Below, in pieces: positions 35,040 through 46,148 of a stretch of DNA of 64,000 bases. The stretch is from positions 18,199,993 through 18,263,992 of the forward strand of contig NC_092647.1 of NCBI RefSeq assembly GCF_039555335.1. Reading direction: 5' to 3'. Every line of letters begins with the position of its first letter. Position 1 is the first letter of the stretch. A model generated the notes under the pieces. That model had not been told where the DNA came from. It did not search any database and saw nothing but the letters and a program-made list of their open reading frames with translations. Source of the DNA: Amphiura filiformis. Lineage: Eukaryota > Echinodermata > Ophiuroidea > Amphilepidida > Amphiuridae. Made by a program: the position numbers and the translations under genes.

Positions 35040-35500
35040 TTTCAAATTAATGCAGATATCCCGTTTTGTCGGTTGCGTAGGTTTAAACATTGGATATTGA
35101 TAAACTAATGATTGATGATCGATAATCGATAATTGATAATTGATTATCGATAATTGATTATCTACAATCGATAATTAATTAGCCATAATTAATTCCCCGC
35201 ACAAACCCCCCCCCCCCCCTACCCAGAAGGAATCATCCTTAGCGATTCCCAATTTTGTCGGTTGCGTAGGCCTATAAATTTTTCAACATTGAATAATTGT
35301 TAAATGAGTGATTATTGATTATCTATAATCGATAATTGATTATCGATAATCAATACCCCCTCACACCCCCCGTATCCACAAGGATATCCTTAGCCATTTG
35401 AACATGGTAGTCTTTTTCATTATTTGCGTGCTACGGTTTAGAATTTAACTGAACGTTGATAACTGATTGATCATTGATTATCGACTGTCTATAATTATAT
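35040..35500. repeat. Three tandem ~185-bp AT-rich units
   Basis: Each unit runs TTTTGTCGGTTGCGTAGG, AACATTG.ATA, then a self-complementary GATTATCGATAATCGATAATTG tract, then a CCCCCC block and AAGGA.ATCCTTAGC. Units start near 35050, 35245 and 35400; the third is degenerate. The ATCGAT/TTATCGATAA core is highly hairpin-prone. Confidence 0.65.
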
Positions 35501-35779
35501 CTCCTCCCCCACCCACACCAACTCAAACACTACTTAACTATGGCATCTACTAGCGTGGTGGGAAATGGTTCTGCATTATGAAATATTTTGGGGGGGGGTA
35601 TAATAAATAAATAAATAATGGGCTATTACAGAAATTAACGGCACCTACCCTATAGAAGACTTGGGATTCCCAAAATAAAAAAAAATTGATTTACGAGGTT
35701 AGATGTGTCAAATTTGTCTTTTATAGGGTAGGCCCCCTATGTACCTTTTCTTTCTGTAATAGCCCAATGCGATATTATA

Positions 35780-35943
35780 CAAATATTAACTGTCTATGAG
35801 TGTGATGGTCGAAATATAATCACTCGGTGAAAGATGGATTGTTTCATTCCACGAGCCGGAACGGCGAGTGGAATGGAACAATACATCTTTCACCGAGTGA
35901 TTATATTTCGACCATTACACAAATTTAAGACAGTTAATATTTG
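35780..35943. mobile_element. Near-perfect palindromic MITE
   Basis: AAATATTAACTGTCT (35781), GGTCGAAATATAATCACTCG, GTGAAAGATG and TCATTCCACGAGCCGG are mirrored by their inverses up to AGACAGTTAATATTT. Arms are about 78 bp around a very small centre. A further inverted pair (TATCACTCACACATAAATTC at 35948 and GAATTTATGTATGAGTGATA at 36207) encloses the next 280 bp. Confidence 0.8.
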
Positions 35944-36229
35944 TTTTATATCACTCACACATAAATTCTATTACTAAAATACTATTTAAGGTAGGAAATA
36001 CATTTTTTCATCAACATAACACCATGTTTTGCCGTGATATGCTTCACATTTTGGGGTCCACCCCATAACTCAATCGGCGAGTCCAAGAGTCAACGCACGG
36101 CTTGGCGCAGGCGCACTAGGGCAGAGCACTATGATGGTAAAGACTATCACACGGAGTGGGTGATGGTAAAAATGATAAATGGTAATCAACCAATGAACTG
36201 TCTAGAATTTATGTATGAGTGATATAAAA

Positions 36230-37289
36230 AGTTTTGTGTGGGTGTCAGAGAAACTCACTGTAAATTCCTATTGCAATTTTTAAAGTTTTGTTCATTTCAA
36301 GGCATGAATTAAAAAAAAAATAAAAACCACATTTGACTTTTTAGACCTGCTACAGGAAACAAGCATGTTTTGACCCTATGTAAAGTTCGATGACCTTTTA
36401 CCCCCCTTGGGGCCAGTTTATATTTTTGGGAACAACCTGATTATGTTTTAGGGTCATCTCAGGAACCTAAAAATGTTGATTTGGTTTGGTCCTGTGGGGG
36501 GTGTACAGAAAGTGGCCCTAGCTCCCCGTGTAGTAGACCTACATCATGTAACCTGATAGTCGGTTTCAAGTCTTTAAAAAAAGTTTTACTTTTTTGAGGT
36601 AATGGAAATTTCTATAATCGCTGAAAGAGCTTGGCTTTAGGTCTACAATGTTTGGGTTTTAGGCAATCAGATTACGACATGCTGTCACCTTGCCTTGGCA
36701 GCAGATGGAAGAATGTTGCCAAGACAAGCTTCAATTAGGGATGACCAATGAACCATCAACTTGAATAGAACACCCCCATAGACATGCAGGGAGCTCAACT
36801 GTGCACTGCTTGCACAGACATTTCTAAATTAATCTCATTCTTTTATTTTTCAATATTTTTCTGTAAAAATTGGAAGGTAATGCCAATTATATTTTGTAAC
36901 TATCTTGCAAATTACAGCAACATAACTTATTTCATTTTCCTGTAAGTGCGAGTCAAAATTGGTCCATCGCCACAGTGCGCTTAATTGCCAGTGGCTGAGT
37001 TCAGCACTGCTCAAGAATGGCACAAAATATTCATGTCAATAATTTCAGGTGAAAAACGTGGCCTACTGAGCTGTAATTTGGCAGAGTTGCCAGTAATACC
37101 TCTATCATACCCTCTGTAAAAAGGTTAAAAAATTGAACAAGTAGATCTCGAGTTACAAATTAAATCACCAGCTTCCCTTTGGAATTTCCATACTCCTTTC
37201 GAATCATAAATGTGAAGTTTCGTGCCCATTCGATGTATTTTTCACCTGATTCCTGATTTCAACCCTAAACGTTTTCTTATATTTAGGCC
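36230..37289 (+). other. Intron 1 sequence, no exon recognised
   Basis: Non-coding. The phrase GACCTGCTACAGGAAACAA (36344-36363) recurs at 38366-38386, indicating a dispersed repeat. No ORF or splice-bounded exon is seen. Confidence 0.4.
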
Positions 37290-37520
37290 TGAACCATATA
37301 CAACTTGCTGCTGGCTATACCTTGTTCAGAACTTTCAAAAGAAGTACCTGAATGTGCAACCATAACTGTTTCAAAATAGCCCGCGAAAGTCATGCAGGTA
37401 ACTCCGAGGTCATGTATTGAATTGTTTTGAATGAGGAATACTACGGGAACAAGCACCTTTTGTTAGAAGTCACACATGAGTATGATGAGTGAAGTGGATA
37501 ACCTCTATTGTTGTGAATGA
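37290..37520. repeat. Dispersed repeat, inverted copy at 54285-54485
   Basis: CTATACCTTGTTCAGAACTT, AAGAAGTACCTG, AAAGTCATGCAGGTAACTCC, GAGGAATACTACGGGAA and GTGGATAACCTCTATT all recur as inverses, in inverse order, at 54285-54485. Confidence 0.72.
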
Positions 37521-38244
37521 GTCAATGACCTTCAATGACACTTAAGATTTAATTTGCATACACCTACTAATTGGTCATATTAAACCCAATAACATTGAAA
37601 TTTTTGGTTGTGAAAAAAAAAAGTTTACCTGGACTTGATTTTGTGCCATATCGGCCATCTTGGATGATTTTTGGCAAAATGTTCTCTAAATGCATGATTT
37701 CAATGCCTCGGTTTGAAAAAATAATTTATGCCATTGACTAGTAAAGTGCCATTTCATAAGAAACCTCTTTGATACTTTCACAATATGCTTGTTTCATGTT
37801 TGCATATATGTTAAAATAAAGAAATATATAAAGGTAAATATATGCTTATGCCAATTTTGCTCCCAATTGATATTTTTGGACCTTGTCATTTTATTTCGTT
37901 CCAATGACCGGTCAGAATGGGAAACTTTGAAAATTCATAATTCGAAACGTTTTTGACCGATTTTGACCATTTAACCACCAAAATACTTCTATTGATGAGT
38001 TCTATCCAGAAAACAATATTTTGTAGCAATAGGGGCAACATGAAATTTTGATGGTTATCCCTACTTCAATACACATGATGGAGGGGGTAGAGTAGCCTAA
38101 TCTATTATGTGTTTGGTCAAATTGACTTGTAATATTATTTGCTCCACATGTGGGGTTAGCACTGACACTTGGGTGCAATATATGGAAATATTTATCAGTC
38201 TACAAAATATAAACATTCTGAGACATGAATTTGACAAACTGGAA

Positions 38245-38345
38245 ATTGGGTTTTGCTTGACATCATCATCATCATCATCAGTCGGCTGCGGAGCAGGTGA
38301 CTGCAAGCTTTCTCCAACTATTGCGATCAACCGCATTTCGCATAG
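38245..38345 (+). repeat. (ATC)n tract and adjoining repeat-like sequence
   Basis: Six ATC/CAT triplets (38261-38280) are followed by AGTCGGCTGCGGAGCAGGTG and ACTGCAAGCTTTCTCCAACTA. The latter reads like a dispersed SINE-type tail, but only one clear copy is in the window, so the class is uncertain. Confidence 0.35.
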
Positions 38346-38535
38346 TCTGTTCGCATTTGACTTTTTTGACCTGCTACAGGAAACAAACAGGTTTATTTTT
38401 TGGCCTTATCATGCAACTGGTAAAATGACACCAGATTGTAGAGAGATACCATCTAATATGAATTTGTTTCCCCGAAACATCAAAAATCCTGTCAATGCAA
38501 ATGTCTTCAAGAACATAAATACTAACTTGCAATAA

Positions 38536-39057
38536 TATCTCTTTTATGCAGCATTATTATCAATGTAATAATCATGTTATTTTAATTTCTTGTAGCTAGT
38601 ATGTGTATAATTTATATAATATTAATTTTATGACTTTTATGTACCCGGTATAGTTTGAGCATATTTCAGTGCTTTTCCTCTTTTTAACTCTTTTTTGAAC
38701 AAAGTTCCTCTTTTTTTCAATAGAGGTCACTCACACCCCTGCTGATTGCATGTCCTAGGTTAAAGAAGAAATAAATAAAATAAATGAAATTAAAACAAAC
38801 TTGATCCCTGTGATTAGTATTTTAAATTGTTTTTGGAAATTTCTCTGAAGGCCAGCATTTGGTATAAAAAGGCTGTCACATGGAGTAACATGCACTTAAA
38901 GTTATTGTACATTTATGCGCCAACAAGAGCCCAACAAAATTACATGTTAGGCAATTATCACTTGAAAAATAACTGGATCATGTTGACGCATGAATTTGAG
39001 AAAAGTGCAAATTTCAATTTGATCACAAAATGTTCATTTTAATCTATTTGATTCCAG
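38536..39057 (+). other. End of intron 1
   Basis: AT-rich non-coding sequence up to the acceptor ATCTATTTGATTCCAG (39057). The polypyrimidine tract is interrupted but adequate. Confidence 0.45.
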
Positions 39058-39379
39058 GCTGAAAGGTTTTTGAAAAAATATCATAGCAACAATGGAGAAA
39101 CAGCTGACAAAACAGAAACATTATTGAGTGGCCCAGAGGACACATCGAACGAAGAAACGGACAAAACCGAAAGAGGTATGGATAACTCGGATGGCAAAGC
39201 GAACGGAGAAACGGAAAAAAGAGGTTGCGGTGGTGGGGATGGTATAGCGAACGGAGAAACGAAAAGAGGTTGCAGTGATGGGAATAGTATAGCGAACGGC
39301 GAAACGGAGGAAACGGAAAGAGATTTGAGTGACTCAGATGGCCAAGCGAACGGAGAAACTGAAATGCCGGATAACAAAA
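39058..39379 (+). CDS. Exon 2 of the secreted coiled-coil protein: NGET acidic repeats
   Basis: Acceptor TTGATTCCAG, phase 0 start: AERFLKKYHSNNGETADKTE. Residues 32-138 carry five NGET motifs (NNGETAD, KANGETEK, IANGETKR, IANGETEE, QANGETEM) in units of roughly 15-18 residues with SDG/GDG in between, two single cysteines (RGCGGG and RGCSDG), and several KR/ER pairs. The region is acidic and low in hydrophobics, so probably disordered. The exon ends ...PDNK + one base before GTGAGT (phase 1). The next exon supplies two bases and completes Lys-139. The KR pairs could be convertase sites, but the spacing does not give an obvious peptide family. Confidence 0.75.
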
Positions 39380-39948
39380 GTGAGTACTTGCATATGAGGG
39401 GATCGATAACATTTATTATCAATCTCAAAAATTTCAAATTGCTCATATAATGCAGCTCAAACTTTGCGGTTAGGTGTAACTTCGGCCAAGGAGGCTCAGA
39501 GCGCAGGTTTGCGCTTGTTGGGTCATCCGTGGTCAAAGGTCACGTCAAATTTAAAATTGAGGGCGAAAGTCGGGTCAAATTGCAAAAAGCTGCAATTGAG
39601 CTCATCTGTGAGGAAAGTGATCCCAGCCAAAGGACACGCCCTGATTTTGAGATCTGCAAAAAGCCAATAACCATGATAGCCGAAAACCGCGAAATACGGG
39701 TAACAGCCTAGTTAAGATAAACTGACTGAACCGAGTGAGAGGGGAGACAAAGCGAGGTCGCCAATGGAGGCTATGACAATGGAGACGATCAATGGAAATG
39801 GAAGTTGTTTGCGCTGGTAAATCAAATGACCAATGTTCAAATGACCAGTGCATAAAGTCTTTTGCATGAAAATGTATCCAAGGTTCTATCTAATTTTGTA
39901 TTCTATTTTGAAGTTAAAATCATAAGATACGAACTTACTATTTTTCAG
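39380..39948 (+). other. Intron 2
   Basis: GTGAGT (39380) to TATTTTTCAG (39948). Contains AGGTCA/GGGTCA words at about 39517-39546 but no exon. Confidence 0.6.
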
Positions 39949-40026
39949 AATTGTACGAAGAGTTGAAACAGCAACGGGACTTGGTTCAAGCAATACAAAC
40001 CCGCCTTATTGACATGGCATTAACAC
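39949..40026 (+). CDS. Exon 3 of the secreted coiled-coil protein: coiled-coil segment
   Basis: The 78-nt exon is bounded by a strong acceptor (ACTATTTTTCAG) and donor (GTAAGTATT), phase 1 on both sides. It encodes LYEELKQQRDLVQAIQTRL then IDMALT (residues 140-164). Hydrophobics fall at heptad a/d positions L, L, Q, V, I, L, M, and the register continues without a break into exon 4 (Q165, L, L, L, V). A heptad register that runs through an inferred splice junction is strong evidence that the exon model is right. Likely oligomerisation segment (dimer or trimer). Confidence 0.8.
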
Positions 40027-40324
40027 GTAAGTATTACTCATCGTGTTTTTGGATTATGCTCGTGTCTTTGGACCAATGACTGATCCCCGTGGTACGCCAT
40101 ATTTCAACTTGGGTGTATACTACCATAGCTATTAATAGTACACTATAAAAAACACCTAAACTTAAAACATTGATGCGCACGTAATTAACTTTCAAAGTTT
40201 ATATTGTATTGCAACTTCATGGCGACTCGTCTTATGTACAGACGAGCAAAATATAATTTCGAATTAACGATATTGAATTCTGTATTTTGGGGATAAATGT
40301 CTAGTGCAGGGCCGTCGCCATGGC

Positions 40325-40415
40325 GATCCCTAAAAAGGGAAAGAGAGAAGGGGAAGAGAGAGGGATGGAGAGAGAAAAGAGAGGGAGGGGAAAGGGGGAG
40401 AGGGAGGGAAAACTT
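40325..40415. repeat. GA-rich low-complexity tract
   Basis: Purine-only run of AGAGAGAAGGGGA-type units. Confidence 0.8.
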
Positions 40416-41494
40416 CATTCAGTTCGTAATCATGGCAATATAGGCCCTATTAAGCGGGTATAATGGGCCTACAATGATCATTGGTCAGGCGCGTTGAGAT
40501 GTGGACATAGAACTAATGATTTTGCAAGATCGACAAAATATGTGCGCATCTCATCACCCTTCTGCGTCGCGCCCTTCATCAGCACCAATGAAGATTAGCC
40601 GTAGGCATAGGTGTAAATCCCGGGGTGATGAGGGATAAATCGCCCAATATATTGATGGAGGGTGGTCCATCACCCCAATGACCAAATTACCCTCACATTT
40701 GGCCATATAACCTAAAAAGTGGTAATTTTTGCGCGCTTCGCGCGAATTAATTCCACTTTAGTACCACACTTCACCACTGGTTTAGCTTCAATATGGTACA
40801 TTTTTCCCGCGGTTGGCGCGCATTTGTAGCATAATCTGATTTTGTCACCAAAAGGTGCTGGATTCACTATACTTCCAAGAAATATTTTCAACCCCATCAT
40901 CTCCCAATGTTAAGAATTCTACGCCACTGGCCATAGGGCATGGTGGCAAGTTAGTCCCTCCCCTGCTCAGTCGGCAGAAATGTTGTGACAAAATTTACGA
41001 TTTGCATCTTCCTTTTGGTCTATTTTAGACAAACATTAAGACGGCTTGAAACATTTAGCCTTCGCGCGCATTTATCTCGGCAAACCCATTCTGTGAGTAG
41101 ATTTGCGAGACGCCCCATTGGAAATTTATTTTTGTCATCTCAAACTTTGACACGATCACGAATCTCACAAATAAGAATTATAAATCCGTCCTTTCTATTA
41201 TGTAAATCATAAACATGAGTGCTAGGGCAACACCTCTGATGCCCGGAATAAGCATAAAACTCATGAGCTGGATCAAAATACCCGCACTAAATTAACCATC
41301 TGGCCACATGAGGATGACAAACAAGATACTAGATGGCACAGTTGTGTTTCACCAAACACAAATATCAATGCCCGTGACCACACCTAACCCCCCTTCCCCT
41401 ATTCACATACGAAAACTTGGTGAGCAGCTGTGAGCACCATGTGAAAACCCTTGTTTTAAGCTTTCAATTGATATACATGTAATGCTCATAACTC

Positions 41495-42150
41495 ATAATA
41501 CCCTACCAAGCCTTCACTCTCTCTTATATCCCACTAGACCATCACTCTCTCTCTAAAACACCACCAGACTGGGCCACACACTCTCTCTCTCTAATACCCC
41601 ACCAGACCCTCACTCTCTTATACTCCACCAGACACTCACTCGCTCTAAAACACCACCATACTGGCACATACTGGTCCACACTCTCTAATACCCTACCAAG
41701 CTTTGACTCTCTCTTATACCCCCTCAGACCATCACTCTGAAACACCACCAGACTGGACCACACTCCACCAGACCCTCAATCTCTCTTGTACGCCACCAGA
41801 TATTCACTCGCTCTAAAACACCACCAGACTGGCCCACACTCTCTAATACCCTATCAAGCTTTCACTCTCTCTTATACCCCATCAGACCATCTCTGATACC
41901 CCATCAGACTCTCTAAAACACCACCACTAGACCACACTCTAATTATACCCCACCAGACCCTCACTCGCTCTTATACTACAGACACTCGCTCTAAAACACC
42001 ACTAGGCTGGCCCATACTCTCTCTAATACCCCAACAAGTTGTCACTCTCTTATACTCCACCAGACACTCACTCTCTCTAAAACACCACCAGACTGGACCA
42101 CACTCTCTCTAATACCCCACTCCCTCTAATACCCCACTCCTTAACCAACC
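41495..42150. repeat. CT-rich degenerate minisatellite
   Basis: Two alternating phrases recur about ten times: CTCTCTAATACCCCACCAGACC and CACTC.CTCTAAAACACCACCAGACTGG. Composite period is about 60-110 bp and irregular. ORFs here (for example minus 41542-41763) are repeat read-through. Confidence 0.8.
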
Positions 42151-42330
42151 ACACCTTGTCCCATCATGACAACCTTTTGAGATGGTCCAAGGAACCAAAA
42201 TCAAAATGCCTACAAGCGCCTACACATAGCCTTTTAAGGGAGTTTTTGTCAAGTGATCTGTTTCCATGACTACGTACGATTCAGACCTTTATCATTGAAA
42301 ACACAGGTAGTTAACAAAATACTACCTATT

Positions 42331-42627
42331 CGCCATCAAAGTGACGTAATAAATCGGATTAACTACCATAAAAATGGGGTAAAACAATTTTTGAAATACC
42401 GCGCTGCACTGGTACGTTCACGCGGTTCCTCTGCATTGAACCATATCAAACTGATCACTCGCACCTGTAAGATTAGTATATTTGAAAGGAGCGGTATTTT
42501 ATTCAATCTGATTGCAGACATAAACAGGTGATGAGTAACCTGCTTGTAATACAGCGCGATACATTCAAAAATTGTTTTACCCCATTCATATGGTAGTTAA
42601 TCCGATTATCACGTCACTTCGATGGCG
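42331..42627. mobile_element. MITE, family 3, intact copy
   Basis: CGCCATCAAAGTGACGTAAT, AATCGGATTAACTACCAT and ATTTTTGAAATACCGCGCTGCA are mirrored at the right end (ATGGTAGTTAATCCGATTATCACGTCACTTCGATGGCG). The interior is inverted relative to the copy at 17995-18310: GCACCTGTAAGATTAG here, CTAATCTTACAGGTGC there. Confidence 0.82.
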
Positions 42628-43086
42628 ACATTTGATTGGACTGCACTGCGCCATGATTATGGTGAATGACGCCGGTTCAAATCCTTTATCTGGAGCCAAT
42701 CGATAAAAGCATGCAGGGCCTCCGTCTTTAATAAAGCCCCTACTGTAAATTGGACTGTGCTTTGTCTACGTTGTCTGAGTGTTCATTTCGTACGTGAAGA
42801 ATCTTCAATACTGGCTAAATAAGCGACCTCGCTTCGTCAAAGGAGAGACTTTGAATAGATAGACGGAGCTAGACGGACGAACGATCATCATGATCATGGC
42901 GTTTGGGAATCGCAATCGCTCGATTACGCTACTTTACTCGGTGGCGACGTCAGGCTGAAGGAATCGGGGAGATGCTTCCCGTCAAAACATTTCCCCGATG
43001 CGCCCCCCCTCGTAAATTCCCCAAATTACGAAACTTTCCACTTTTAGTGTCATAATTGTCGATTATTATAATTATATTTTTTACAG

Positions 43087-43757
43087 AGGAAAATTTATCA
43101 GACCGACTCCGAGATTTGGAAGACACCGTGTATAATCATCATGGTGAGGCACCCGTGGCAATTATTTTTGAGGCACCTACGATAATGCCGACAACACAGA
43201 AGATGATGCCGACAACACAGAAGATGATGCCGACAACAGAGACGATGATGCCTACAACACAGAAGGCGATGACTACACTACCACAAAGAACGGAGCAAAA
43301 AGCGTTGACGGAAGCTGCCGAAGAGGACGAAAATGGAGGCGAGGGAAATGGGGGCGAGGGAAATGGGGGCGAGGGAAATGGAGGCCAGGGGAATGGAGGC
43401 CAGGGGAATGGAGGCGAGGAGGGTGAAGATGAGGGAGTCACGATAGCTCCAGCGGAGAAAAATGAGGAAGAGGACATGATGGAGGGAGAAGATGCTGCGG
43501 CTGATGTGGCTCTAGAAGAGGAAGCGCGTGGACTGGGCAAACTTAGGCATCATGGACGATTTAAGGACAATTTTATGGGAAAGATGGGTGAAGGTAAAAG
43601 GAAGGGCGTAAAGATACCAGAGAAAAAAATGCGGATGTTAAAAACGAAAGCAAGCATGCGCGCTCAATTACGCGCCAATATTGCTCGAAATCCTAAACGC
43701 GAATTTATGGCAACCCATCACAAACCAGGAAAACGCGGATCAAACGGTGTGGCATAA
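43087..43757 (+). CDS. Exon 4 of the secreted coiled-coil protein: repeats, basic C-terminus, stop
   Basis: Acceptor TTTTTTACAG, two bases completing Gln-165, then 222 codons to TAA at 43755. Order by residue: coiled-coil end ENLSDRLRDLEDTV (166-179); PTTQKMM repeats, four copies (199-224); GGEGN/GGQGN pentads, about six (248-275); acidic block EGEDEG...NEEEDMMEGED (276-300); strongly basic tail (314-387) with GEGKRKG, NPKREF and HKPGKRG. The Thr-rich repeats suit O-glycosylation. The charge split (acidic centre, basic end) recalls matrix or mineral-associated proteins, and the G-KR words recall amidation/convertase sites. Both readings are inference and neither is diagnostic. The protein is predicted to be exported, with no transmembrane segment after the signal peptide. 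Confidence 0.8.
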
Positions 43758-43863
43758 ATTGTGCAGGAACCGGCATCTTTTCCTAAGCCCCTAAATCTTT
43801 ATCCCGCGTGACCAAATTATATTGCAAATTTGGTTAATTTAGGGAACTAGGGCAAGATTGCAT

Positions 43864-44293
43864 TAATTGAATACCCGAGTAGAAGAAAGGCCCTAACTCC
43901 ATCAAAACTGTTTTTGAGGTATTAAAAAAAATATTTGGAAAAGTTTTATAGGCAGAATGTGTTCATCGTCAGGGGACTTTTTAAATACATGAACAGGTAG
44001 AAGCATGTAAGATGTTAGCAAGAAAATTTATTGTAGTGAAAAGCAGATTTCATGGATAAACAAAACTCCTCTTTTAATCGAATATTTATGGACGAAGGAC
44101 CCAAGTCCATGCGACTTCCATGATTAAGTGTACTTGGAAGACTATTTAGAGAGTGTGGATTTGGGCCCTTCTTTCACACACACACAAGGAAGAATAGTCA
44201 GCTGTCAATAAAATGCTGGGTCTAACTCGCTTTTGTAAAAAATTGGGAGTTGGGCCCCCGGGTTGGGCCCTTCTTCCACTCGGGTATTCAATT
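43864..44293. mobile_element. MITE in the 3' flank of the secreted-protein gene
   Basis: AATTGAATACCCGAGTAGAA (43865) is mirrored by CCACTCGGGTATTCAATT ending at 44293; the arms continue through the GGCCC/GGGCC words over about 35 bp. It may lie inside the 3' UTR. Confidence 0.65.
43921..44212 (+). promoter_or_regulatory. Candidate polyadenylation signals
   Basis: ATTAAA at 43921-43926 (164 bases after the stop) and AATAAA at 44207-44212 (450 bases after it) are the nearest usable hexamers. The second lies inside the MITE at 43864-44293. Confidence 0.35.
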
Positions 44294-45351
44294 GTTTCAT
44301 AGCAGATGAACACAAAATTAAGTGGCTATACATAATCTTTGTAATACAATTTTGAGGATACCCCAATGAGGCAAAACCAAAGAGTACAACTCGCCATGTT
44401 TGCGAGTCTCTCATGGAGGGCAAAATAGTGTACCTTCGGATTATTTCGCCATGCGCTCGGCAAAATTCGATTTGAAGCACGTAGTTTGCGTTCTGTCGTG
44501 TCTGAGTGGTGTAACGTCCCGATGTAACGTATTGTGACAAACACTAGGATCCACAACATGCTCATCTATCAGGGCACGGTTCATTAACCCCAATACATTT
44601 GCACACTCATTGGATGACCTTTCACAATTTAGAAACAAAAACTCATACTCTGCAACTTGAAGTCAAATTTTGCACGTTGATTGTTTCATTGAGGTTATTG
44701 AATTACGCCATTGGGATGAGGCCATTGTGGTGCGACGCCCCGAGTTAAATTGCTCAAAGTTAATATTGTGTTGTCATCTTTGTGCAATTTAACGTAACAT
44801 TGTAAAATGTTGCGAAATGTCAGTCGTTTTTGGAAAATTTGGACAATTTCTCCGGTGACCTTGTGACCTTGCACTCCATGAGGCGACAAACCAGGATGGT
44901 GGATTACCATACATGCATTTTGAATCTGTATTCCTTGGGTCTCATCTCTTCGGTAGACTTCAAAACTTATTTTTGTAAGATGTTACAATGTATATCAATG
45001 TTTTTTTACGATAAATATAGAAAATGACTGGCCAGTATCGTCCATAGAGATTTTGATATCGAAAATATAAGAAATATAAATTTATATTTTGCTGTTATAC
45101 TATGAATTGGTCTTCATTAATACTACTAGATTATAATTATTGAACCTGAATTTATATAGTACTCCATCGCGTAGCGACGAGCGATTTGTTTTGTTATGTT
45201 GCGCTGCGCTACTGGTGTGCATGCTACCTCAATGGTCGAATACCAATCGCTCAGAGATCGAGTATAAATTCAGCTTTATTCATAACTTGCATGTGTCCAC
45301 CCATATTTTAATAATCTGCATTTTAAATTCAGGAAGAATGGGCTGTTCCTC
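44294..45351. other. Non-coding stretch, no gene recognised
   Basis: Minus-strand ORFs at 44205-44638 overlap each other in different frames and show no recognisable domain, start context or splice sites. Confidence 0.4.
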
Positions 45352-45569
45352 TTAAAGAGGAAGCCCCGCCAGAGCAGTTCTTCTGAGGTGATCCGAACCT
45401 GCCTGGTTATCACATTTTCTCATTTTGATAGGTGCTTATTGATGTTTTAATGTTAGTACATCAATTAACACATGTCAAATTTAGAGATAACCTTGTCAAT
45501 GATTAATTTGATTACCAGGCAGGTTTTGTTCACCCCAGAAGAACTGCTCTGGCGGGGCTTCCTCTTTAA
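45352..45569. mobile_element. MITE with 40-60-bp inverted ends and TTAA flanks
   Basis: TTAAAGAGGAAGCCCCGCCA and GAGCAGTTCTTCTG are mirrored by CAGAAGAACTGCTCTGGCGG then GGCTTCCTCTTTAA. TTAA lies at both ends (45352 and 45566), as in piggyBac- or Kolobok-type duplications. The second inner pair is CCTGCCTGGTTATCA / TTACCAGGCAGG. Confidence 0.82.
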
Positions 45570-45612
45570 ATCCACACACAGACACCACCTATGGAAGATA
45601 TGGCCTTCATTT

Positions 45613-45692
45613 CCCCACAGGGAGTGTGAATTTCAAATGCGATTACAAGAATGGGCGACTCCGTTTGAAATCTACACTTCCTGTGTGGGAGA
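45613..45692. repeat. Imperfect hairpin
   Basis: CCCCACAGGGAGTGTGAATTTCAAA is mirrored by TTTGAAATCTACACTTCCTG and TGTGGG, with a 29-base loop. Confidence 0.6.
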
Positions 45693-45812
45693 TTAAGGTG
45701 ACGTCATGTCTTCTATTGGGGGTGTATTGAATTCAACTGGATTAGCACATGGTTCGAGGCTTTACCTCGGCAATCCAAAGGCCTTCAACGCCGTTTCCCG
45801 CTACGACCGTAA

Positions 45813-45932
45813 TTAAGGGACGAAATCAAAACTCGATCGGCGGTCAACCGGCGGTTCAGTCCGGTTCTAAAAAATGAAAACCGGACAGAACCGCCGGTTG
45901 ACCGCCGGACGAGTTTTGGTTTCATCCCTAAC
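45813..45932. mobile_element. 120-bp hairpin MITE
   Basis: TTAAGGGACGAAATCAAAAC and GGCGGTCAACCGGCGGTTC are mirrored by GAACCGCCGGTTGACCGCC then GTTTTGGTTTCATCCCTAA. The stem is about 52 bp with a loop of about ten. TTA(A) occurs at both outer ends. Confidence 0.82.
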
Positions 45933-46148
45933 TGGGGAATATGCATTATTCAAACGGCACAGGGCTATTCAGAAAAAATGCCCTCCCCGTCCCCATAGTG
46001 GATTTTAGAATTCCAGCTTGTTTGTTTGGAATTCCAGATTCTTTAGTCCACCAACATTTAAAAAAACAAAGGAATATCCAGCTTTCAAAATTCTGCCTTG
46101 GATATCCGCGTTTTTTCGTCAACAACTATCCACCTTTGTCATAATTTA

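Larger units (their letters stand above)
40027..43086 (+). other. Intron 3
   Basis: GTAAGT (40027) to ATATTTTTTACAG (43086). It holds a GA-rich tract (40330-40410), a CT minisatellite (41495-42150) and a family-3 MITE (42331-42627). TTTGCGCGCTTCGCGCGAA at about 40728-40747 is a short GC-rich palindrome. No additional exon is seen. Confidence 0.6.

Noticed and set aside
34748..35050. 100-codon ORF METLMAFKIEY...
   Set aside because: Overlaps an opposite-strand ORF of similar size, has no domain and no splice or promoter support; it lies in the large intron.
39044..39536. Minus-strand ORFs of 122 and 151 codons
   Set aside because: Antisense shadows of the NGET-repeat exon.
42640..42720. Possible tRNA because of GGTTCAAATCC (B-box-like) near 42672
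   Set aside because: No matching A box or cloverleaf arms could be drawn around it.
43139..43540. Ser/Pro-rich minus-strand ORF of 133 codons
   Set aside because: Antisense shadow of exon 4 of the secreted protein; the plus strand has matching splice phases.
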